Source: Spirochaetales bacterium
Lineage (GTDB): Bacteria > Spirochaetota > Spirochaetia > JABMQR01
Direction: 5' to 3'
NCBI GenBank assembly: GCA_018399255.1
Contig: JAGYPA010000011.1
Location: forward strand, 1-64,000
DNA length: 64,000 nt
The translations under genes were made by a program, and so were the position numbers. The notes beneath the pieces were generated by a model, which saw nothing but the letters and a program-made list of their open reading frames with translations, was not told where the DNA came from and made no database searches. This document shows, piece by piece, positions 58,423 through 64,000 of this stretch; the stretch's first letter is position 1; every line of letters starts with the position of its first letter.

Positions 58423-60010
58423 CGGTTGGAACCCATCAGCGGATCAGATTGTTCTTCCCTACAGGCTCAGGCACCGACTACTCTCATCGTTTCTCGCAAT
58501 CATCGTGCTCCTGGCTGGACTGAGCGCTTTAACTCTTTCCTGGTCAGGCACCTACTACAAAGATCTTTCCGGAAGGCTCGAACAGCAAGTTGCTATCCAT
58601 GAGGTCTCCCTGCGGCTCAGATCTGTTTCTGAAGAGGTGGGCAGCTACATCAGCAGCGGCAATTCTGCCTACATGGATCAGATTGATGAAAACTTCGCGT
58701 TTATTGAAAATCAGCTGGTCGAATTATCGCAGCAGGTTGAACTCCGCAGCATGATGTATTATCAGCTTATTGACCTTCAGTCGATGGCCGGGAGTCTTCT
58801 GGAGGACGTCAAACAGCTGGGGGCAAACCTGACTCACGGGCAGCCGATGATATACATTCGCAATCAGGAAGGCTCCATTAATCGTCACATAGGGTATATA
58901 GAAAATGAGCTGTCCCAACTGAACAGCTCCTATATGGATAGAATCCAGAATTTCTATTCCGGCTTTGCCCGCCAGATGAGTATTGTCGTCCGCTCAATTA
59001 TCATTCTCACCCTTACGCTGGTAATAATCTCATTTTTCATAGCCCGCAGATTTACGCTGTCGGTATCCAGACCTATCCACTCGCTAGCCCTGCACCTTAT
59101 CAGATTTGGCAAGGGGGATCTTGAAACCGTGATGGGCTCCAGCAGCAGTCGGGATGAAATTGCAGTCCTTGTCGATTCCTTCAATCAAATGGTCAAGAGG
59201 ATCCGCTTGCTGATTTATGATATCCAGCAGAAAGCGGATATCGAGAAACGGCTGAAAAGTGAAGAACTGGCAAACCAGGAGACCAGACGGCTGCTGAGGG
59301 AATCCGAGCTGGCTCTGCTCCAATCGCAGATTAATCCCCACTTTTTATTCAACACGCTGAATATCATCTCCTCCCTTTCTCAGATCGAGGATGCTCCTCA
59401 GACGGGAAAGGTCATCAGCAACTTGTCAAACCTTCTCCGCTACAACCTGAAAAATCAGAACGAACTGGTAAAAATCGAGAGAGAAGTTGAAATAATCCGC
59501 AGTTATATGAGTATACAGAAAGTGCGTTTCGGCAATAAAATTGTCTACAAGGAAACTATTGACCCCTCCTTGCTGCAGAATGTCATTCCCAGCATGCTGC
59601 TGCAGCCGCTTGTGGAGAATGCTGTCAAGCATGGTCTGGAACCGATCAGTCGAACGGGAATTGTCGAGCTGCTGATCAGAAGCACCGATGAGAGGCATTT
59701 CGAGATAGCTATCAGAGATAACGGGATCGGTATAAGTGAGGCAGCCGCCGCGGCAGCTGTCAGCTCATCTGCGGAAGGTTCAGACCAGACAATCGGGCTG
59801 CGCAACGTTGCCCGTCGGCTTGAGCTGCGCTACGGTAAAAAGGTATTGAGTATCCGAAAGGACTCACCTCAGGTTTCCGGCCAAGGTTCCGGCCAAGGTT
59901 CCGGCCAAGGTTCTGGACAGGATGCTGGTCAGGGTACGGTATGCACCATCATTCTTCCCCGGGATTACCGTTCTGTCAGCGAACCTGCTGTCGATACAGA
60001 CGGGGGGTGA
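58412..60010 (+). CDS. YesM-type sensor histidine kinase
   Basis: A ~532-residue membrane kinase. Helices at ~25-45 and ~200-222 bracket a ~150-residue helical sensor. A HAMP domain (~222-275) precedes a coiled coil and the His_kinase (LytS/YesM) signature LLQSQINPHFLFNTLNIISS. The ATPase domain has LVENAVKHGLEPI and AIRDNGIGISEA, with an Ala/Ser stretch after the G1 box. Near the C-terminus a 12-bp minisatellite encodes SGQGSGQGSGQGSGQ. The start is the ATG at 58412; no strong ribosome site is present. Its 3' end overlaps the convergent regulator gene by 35 bp. Confidence 0.88.
   Translation: MFFNGWNPSADQIVLPYRLRHRLLSSFLAIIVLLAGLSALTLSWSGTYYKDLSGRLEQQVAIHEVSLRLRSVSEEVGSYISSGNSAYMDQIDENFAFIENQLVELSQQVELRSMMYYQLIDLQSMAGSLLEDVKQLGANLTHGQPMIYIRNQEGSINRHIGYIENELSQLNSSYMDRIQNFYSGFARQMSIVVRSIIILTLTLVIISFFIARRFTLSVSRPIHSLALHLIRFGKGDLETVMGSSSSRDEIAVLVDSFNQMVKRIRLLIYDIQQKADIEKRLKSEELANQETRRLLRESELALLQSQINPHFLFNTLNIISSLSQIEDAPQTGKVISNLSNLLRYNLKNQNELVKIEREVEIIRSYMSIQKVRFGNKIVYKETIDPSLLQNVIPSMLLQPLVENAVKHGLEPISRTGIVELLIRSTDERHFEIAIRDNGIGISEAAAAAAVSSSAEGSDQTIGLRNVARRLELRYGKKVLSIRKDSPQVSGQGSGQGSGQGSGQDAGQGTVCTIILPRDYRSVSEPAVDTDGG
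59877..59937 (+). repeat. 12-bp minisatellite in the kinase gene
   Basis: Four to five copies of TCCGGCCAAGGT in frame, encoding Ser-Gly-Gln-Gly repeats before the last ATPase strand (TVCTIILPRD). Confidence 0.88.
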
Positions 60011-61619
60011 GACCTGTCATTTTCCTGAAGGCTTTGGAGAAGTAGCTGACATCGGTATAGCCGGATCTTGCTGCAATATCTTTTACTGAAAGGTTGGTAC
60101 TGGCAAGGAGCTTGCTGGCGGATTCGATTCTTCTTTGAATGACATAATCCAGGAAATTGATGGAAAACTTCTGTTTGAACAGTTTACTGATATACTGCGG
60201 GGTCAGACCGACGAGCTCTGCCGCGTTTTCCAGGCTTATGCTGCTGAAATCATTCAAATCGATATAGCAAAGAATTTTCTGCAGATGGGTATCGTCCGGC
60301 GAGGCTGATGTGTCAAAAAGATGGATGAGCTCATCGACCGCCGAATCGAACCACTGCCGAATTTCTTCCGGAGAAGCTAAAAGAATCTGCACGCGCATCA
60401 TAGTCTGGATCATGCTGATCAGCAGCGGGTTTTTTCGCAGCATGCGGCTGCGTCTTATCTGGATCAGCAGTTCACAGATAATAAAATGCATGTCAGCGAC
60501 TGACCGTCCGCTTGTTATCAGCCAGGTGCTGAATGATTGCGCTGCTTGCCGTGCCTCAGCCCACCGGGCATGGGTCAAGGCGGACAGCAGTTGCTCTTCG
60601 ATATCTTCCGGGTAGAGCCAGGGATCTTCACCGGCCGCTGACGATCCTTCATCGATGTTCACCACCCTGGCAGATTGATTTTCCTGATACAGCTGGAGCT
60701 GATCAAATGCTTGGCTGAAGGAGAGGGGGAATTCCCGGGGGCTGTTCTGGTGCGGTCCTGTGACGGTTCTGCACTTTTTCCCGGTGCTGGTCTGCACCCG
60801 ATGGGCAATTTCCTCGGCTATAAACTGCAGATCATGGGGGGAGCCGCTGCCGGTTTGGGAGCCGCTGCCAGTTTGGGAGCCGCTGCCGGGGGAATGGCCA
60901 TTGGAATGGCCATTGGAATGGCCGGAGGAGGTTACTTCTGCCGCAAACACCGGCAGGATCGGACCAAGCCAGCGCCCTGGGTAACAGCCGGGCAGCCGTT
61001 CTACCCTGTGCACGCTCTCTTCCTTCTGCTCCTCAGTCAATGCTGCTTCCAGATCGTCGTGAGCCAGCGCAGCTAAAATGAAGAGCCCCTCCCTCACCGG
61101 AGGCCGCATGAGATCGGCTAATGATTCTGCTGAGAGTCCTCCATAGTTGCCGTGAATAAAGGCCGCCACCATATCCTTGACAGCTAATGACCGGAAAATA
61201 TGATACTCTTTCTGTTCGCGGGCAAGCATTGCATTGTGGAAAAGCTGCCGGGATGCTTTTCCCAGCAGATTCATCAGCGGTTCTTCCTGAACCGGTTTTA
61301 GCAGATATCCGAGGATTCCTGTGTTCATGGCCTTCTGAACATACTCGAAATTATCATGGGCCGACAAGATGATTATCTGCGTTGACGGGCGCTCCTGCAG
61401 AATCAGCTGGGAGGTCTCGAGACCGTTAACATCGGGAATATTTATATCCATCATGACAATATCCGGAAGCTTTTCCCGACATACGGAGAGCGCTTCGGGA
61501 CCGGTTCCCGCTTCCCCGACAACCTGATACCCGGAAAACCGTTCTATCAGCATCTTCCTGCAGGCGTAGCGGGCTAACGGCTCATCATCCACTATCACTA
61601 TCTGCAATGGCTGCGTCAC
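59976..61619 (-). CDS. YesN-type response regulator with AraC-family output
   Basis: A 547-residue regulator. The receiver has IVIVDDEPLARYACRKML and the phosphoacceptor in IVMMDINIPDVNGLE. The C-terminal AraC domain has ISLENAAELVGLTPQYISKL and AARSGYTDVSYFSKAFRKMT. Between them a ~280-residue middle region carries a repeat stretch, GHSNGHSNGHSPGSGSQTGS, from two adjacent minisatellites (about 60843-60935). Start codon GTG with CGGGAG upstream. It is the probable partner of the YesM-type kinase, transcribed towards it with overlapping 3' ends. It likely controls the UroD-like and sugar-permease genes upstream. Confidence 0.9.
   Translation of the reverse strand: MTQPLQIVIVDDEPLARYACRKMLIERFSGYQVVGEAGTGPEALSVCREKLPDIVMMDINIPDVNGLETSQLILQERPSTQIIILSAHDNFEYVQKAMNTGILGYLLKPVQEEPLMNLLGKASRQLFHNAMLAREQKEYHIFRSLAVKDMVAAFIHGNYGGLSAESLADLMRPPVREGLFILAALAHDDLEAALTEEQKEESVHRVERLPGCYPGRWLGPILPVFAAEVTSSGHSNGHSNGHSPGSGSQTGSGSQTGSGSPHDLQFIAEEIAHRVQTSTGKKCRTVTGPHQNSPREFPLSFSQAFDQLQLYQENQSARVVNIDEGSSAAGEDPWLYPEDIEEQLLSALTHARWAEARQAAQSFSTWLITSGRSVADMHFIICELLIQIRRSRMLRKNPLLISMIQTMMRVQILLASPEEIRQWFDSAVDELIHLFDTSASPDDTHLQKILCYIDLNDFSSISLENAAELVGLTPQYISKLFKQKFSINFLDYVIQRRIESASKLLASTNLSVKDIAARSGYTDVSYFSKAFRKMTGLTPRLYRQQVR
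60843..60935 (-). repeat. 18-bp and 12-bp minisatellites in the regulator gene
   Basis: Three copies of an 18-bp GCCGCTGCCGGTTTGGGA unit, then three of GGAATGGCCATT. In frame they encode GSGSQT and NGHS repeats in the linker. Confidence 0.88.
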
Positions 61620-61719
61620 TGTATTACTCCCGTCTTGCCGGCAGGCATCATGCGTCTTGTCGTCGGGCTATTTTGCATCTTGCGTCTTGCCTGCAGGCAG
61701 CTTGTATCTCACCGGCTGG

Positions 61720-62973
61720 CTATCTGCCTTCGTTGAACTTTCGTACCTCATCCAGCAGGGCCTCCAGATTTTCCAGCGGCGTGCGGGCCTGCACATTGTG
61801 AATTGCATTAAACACATATCCCCCATTCCGGCTGAATATGTCAAGCCTGGAACGCACCTGTCGGCGGACCTCTTCCGCCGTTCCAAAGGGAAGCACCTGC
61901 TGGGTATCGACCCCGCCCCCCCAGAAGGTCAGCCTGTCGCCGTAGGCCGATTTCAGGTGTTCAGGCTCCATCCCGGCCGCCGAACACTGGACAGGATTGA
62001 TAATATCAAAGCCCGCTTCAATAAAGGCCTCCATAAAGGGTTCCACGGCTCCGCATGAATGCTTGAAGGTCTTCCATGACGTATGCTTGTGTATCCAGTC
62101 GTTAACTCTCCGGTAGTAGGGAGCATAGAGGGTGTCCAGGGTTTCCCGGGAACAGAACTGACCAGACTGGGTTCCGAAATCTGTTCCGCAAATGAATACC
62201 GCATCAGGAACGGATCCGACAACCGGGGCTATTCTTTCGAGATTCTCTATAGCAATATCAGCCTGCTTCTCAAATATTTCATGAATATAATCCTGACGGA
62301 CAGCGGTAGATACGTACCATTCGGTAACATCCCGGATGCCCTTCGGGTGCTTCAGGTTCGGTGCGGGGACCAGGGCTATATCTCCGAAGGCGGTGCCTCC
62401 AAAGTTGGCAGTTACGCCCTTTCCCGACTGCTGTGCATCCTGACAGGCTTTTTTGAAGTATTCAAGGTCTTCATCGGACAAGGCACCGAACTCTTCCAGA
62501 TTGTCAGCGGGATCCAGGGCATCATCATCGATCGGCTCCTGGCGGATTACGGCATCGAAAAAGTATCCGCCCCCGGGCATATGCCCACTGGCCGGAGCCG
62601 ATGTATCCCCCTCGGGATAAATATAGACATCATCACCTGAATAGGAAACGTTGAAGTTTCCGGGAACCAGAACCTCCTGACCCCAGGGGGCCCGCCATTC
62701 CTTCCAGTTTTCCAGGGGAAAGCCGAAGAGGGTATTTCTCGGGGTTATTCCGATAACATCGACTCCCATAGCATCGAGCAGGTCCTGCTCAGGATACCCC
62801 AGCATCTGATAGGGCTCATGAATTTTCACTCTTTCGGGCTTCAGTCCGAAAACTTTGCGCAAATCGGCGACTACGCTGGCGTGGATGCCGGTTACCGCAG
62901 TGGACCCGAAATCGACAGGGACCGGTCCGCTCTGGTGATTCAGCGCTCTCTGCAGTTTTTCCTTGCTGTTCAT
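61720..62973 (-). CDS. Uroporphyrinogen decarboxylase/MtaA-like methyltransferase-fold protein
   Basis: A 417-residue protein of the UroD/MtaA superfamily. The N-terminus has LQRALNHQSGPVPVDFGSTA. The predicted metal site is TFKHSCGAVEPFMEAFIEAG, followed by FDIINPVQ, and WGGGVDTQQVLPFGTAEEV occurs near the end with the usual final HNVQ stretch. UroD itself lacks the HxCG metal motif; corrinoid-dependent methyltransferases such as MtaA and CmuA have it. Many such proteins of unknown substrate lie beside sugar ABC transporters. The start at 62973 follows AGGAGAGAAACT. It lies between an RbsC-like permease and the AraC-type regulator. Confidence 0.8.
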   Translation of the reverse strand: MNSKEKLQRALNHQSGPVPVDFGSTAVTGIHASVVADLRKVFGLKPERVKIHEPYQMLGYPEQDLLDAMGVDVIGITPRNTLFGFPLENWKEWRAPWGQEVLVPGNFNVSYSGDDVYIYPEGDTSAPASGHMPGGGYFFDAVIRQEPIDDDALDPADNLEEFGALSDEDLEYFKKACQDAQQSGKGVTANFGGTAFGDIALVPAPNLKHPKGIRDVTEWYVSTAVRQDYIHEIFEKQADIAIENLERIAPVVGSVPDAVFICGTDFGTQSGQFCSRETLDTLYAPYYRRVNDWIHKHTSWKTFKHSCGAVEPFMEAFIEAGFDIINPVQCSAAGMEPEHLKSAYGDRLTFWGGGVDTQQVLPFGTAEEVRRQVRSRLDIFSRNGGYVFNAIHNVQARTPLENLEALLDEVRKFNEGR

Positions 62974-63004
62974 AGTTTCTCTCCTACAGGTTTCCGGATC
63001 TTGC

Positions 63005-63037
63005 ACATCCTGTTGATGTAAAACATCCACAGGATGT
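63005..63037 (-). terminator. Intergenic hairpin
   Basis: ACATCCTGTTGATGT and ACATCCACAGGATGT pair with one mismatch around AAA, between the permease stop and the UroD-like start. No U-tract, so it is more likely an attenuator or stabiliser. Confidence 0.55.
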
Positions 63038-63058
63038 TCAAGGTCTTCAGGATATCAT

Positions 63059-64000
63059 TTAAACCCTTTTGTATTTTTTTGACAAGGTATCGATCAGGAC
63101 CGCTGTCAGCAGGGTCGCCCCTATGACAAAGGTCTGCCAGTAGACATCAACCCCGAGCAGGGTCAGGGCATTGGTGATAATTCCCATCAGAAGGGTACCG
63201 AGAAAGGCTCCAAGCACAGAACCCTCCCCTCCCTGCAGGCTGGCCCCGCCAATTATTACTGCCGTTATTACCCGCAGCTCAAGTCCTGATCCTGCGGTTA
63301 CCGAGGCCGAGCCCAGGCGGGCAGTCATCACGATTCCGGATATTGCCGAAAACAATCCCGTCAGCACATAGGCGAGAATTTTAATCTTATCGACAGGGAT
63401 TCCCGAGAGACGGGCGGAATGCTCATTCCCCCCGATATAGTAGCCCTGTCGGAAAAAACGCGACTTTCTCAGAAGAATATCACCAATAATCAGCAGAACA
63501 ACGGCAATGATTATGGGATTCTGGATTTCCAGCAGCTTAGCCTGCCCGATCATCTTGAAGGCCTTGGGCAGCCCGGTTACATTCTGGCCCCGGGTAATGA
63601 TCAGCGTCAGCCCGCGAAAAAGACTCAGGCTGGACAGTGTCGTGACAAATGGATTAATTCCGATTTTCGCTACGATCAACCCGTTCATCAGCCCTATAAG
63701 CCCTCCCAGCCCCATTCCCAGGATCACGGCAATGGCCACGGGCATGCCGCTTCTCAGCATGAGGGCGGTAGAAGCCCCGGTAAAGGCCACGATTGAGCCG
63801 ACCGACATATCGAACCCGCCGGTCACCATGAGATGCACCATGGCCACGGCAATGATTGCCTCCAGAGACAAGCCGAGCATTACCGCCAGCAAGTTTGCCT
63901 TTGTAAAAAAATAAGGGGATACAAAAGACATAATAATAAAGAGAACCGCCACAATCAGAAAGATGACAAACTCACGCTGCTTTATCAGGGTCTTTATCCA
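63059..64000 (-). CDS. RbsC-type sugar ABC transporter permease, partial
   Basis: The C-terminal 314 residues of a ribose/galactose-type permease (BPD_transp_2 family), with the frame open to the edge of the window, so the true start lies beyond 64000. Family stretches are MVTGGFDMSVGSIVAFTGAS, IGINPFVTTLSSLSLFRGLT, GNEHSARLSGIPVDKIKILA and ITAVIIGGASLQGGEGSVLG. Eight or more membrane helices are present. It would form the membrane channel of a sugar importer whose ATPase and binding protein are presumably further upstream. An in-frame GTG at 63952 lies inside a helix and is not the start. Confidence 0.92.
   Translation of the reverse strand, partial: WIKTLIKQREFVIFLIVAVLFIIMSFVSPYFFTKANLLAVMLGLSLEAIIAVAMVHLMVTGGFDMSVGSIVAFTGASTALMLRSGMPVAIAVILGMGLGGLIGLMNGLIVAKIGINPFVTTLSSLSLFRGLTLIITRGQNVTGLPKAFKMIGQAKLLEIQNPIIIAVVLLIIGDILLRKSRFFRQGYYIGGNEHSARLSGIPVDKIKILAYVLTGLFSAISGIVMTARLGSASVTAGSGLELRVITAVIIGGASLQGGEGSVLGAFLGTLLMGIITNALTLLGVDVYWQTFVIGATLLTAVLIDTLSKKYKRV

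Overview
The window looks like a piece of a free-living or gut-type spirochaete (Spirochaetota) chromosome of medium GC. The main clue is the signal peptides of the solute-binding proteins, which end in LFAEGQKE or LFAAGSAD without a lipobox cysteine, a pattern typical of spirochaetes. The IS66 element, the tripartite tricarboxylate transporter and the YesM/YesN-type two-component pairs fit but do not prove it. I cannot name a species.

Layout. (1) 1-4.8 kb: an IS66-family element bounded by perfect 20-bp inverted repeats, followed by an IS1634-like transposase. (2) 4.8-11 kb: a metal/arsenic block with a decayed YraQ-type permease pair, an intact YraQ/ArsP-type permease with DGC-domain and thioredoxin-like partners, two ArsR repressors and an ACR3 arsenite exporter. 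(3) 11-18.3 kb: an almost gene-free graveyard of transposase relics, two diverged copies of a structured non-coding repeat, minisatellites, a shattered FGGY sugar kinase, a sensor kinase fragment and a frameshifted RpiR regulator. (4) 18.3-31.6 kb: a class II aldolase and two AfuA/FbpA-type ABC importers in mirror image, the second with an NtrC-type response regulator, histidine kinase, PhnD-like binding protein and a recognisable sigma-54 promoter. (5) 31.7-39.7 kb: a sugar-acid catabolic regulon (DgoK-type kinase, DHDPS/NAL lyase, FAH-family enzyme, TctCBA transporter, KDPG aldolase, RpiR regulator) sharing a GAAATTTTTTCTTT operator-like motif. (6) 39.8-45.1 kb: a stressosome operon (RsbR, RsbS, RsbT, RsbX-like phosphatase) ending in a large hybrid kinase. 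(7) 45.4-57.3 kb: a murein-recycling block (serine hydrolase, broken GNAT, dipeptide epimerase, Opp/Dpp importer, AnmK, MurQ, RpiR/MurR-like regulator). (8) 57.3-64 kb: an ArfB-like GGQ protein, a small membrane protein, a YesM/YesN-type kinase and regulator converging tail to tail, a UroD/MtaA-like protein and an RbsC-like permease running off the end.

The most unusual signal is repetitive DNA that enters genes without destroying them. A modular hairpin-array element occurs three times (6.57, 8.27 and 12.07 kb). The middle copy sits in frame inside the DGC-domain gene, adding 52 codons to an otherwise normal protein, in the manner of Rickettsia palindromic elements. A separate 27-nt palindrome adds 9 codons to an ISL3 transposase relic. 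Short tandem repeats recur in protein linkers and across stop codons throughout the window, and two ~0.6-kb non-coding units preserve a long-range stem with matched changes in both arms and the same 122-nt loop.

All calls come from reading the sequence and family knowledge; no database search was run. No tRNA, rRNA or CRISPR array was seen.
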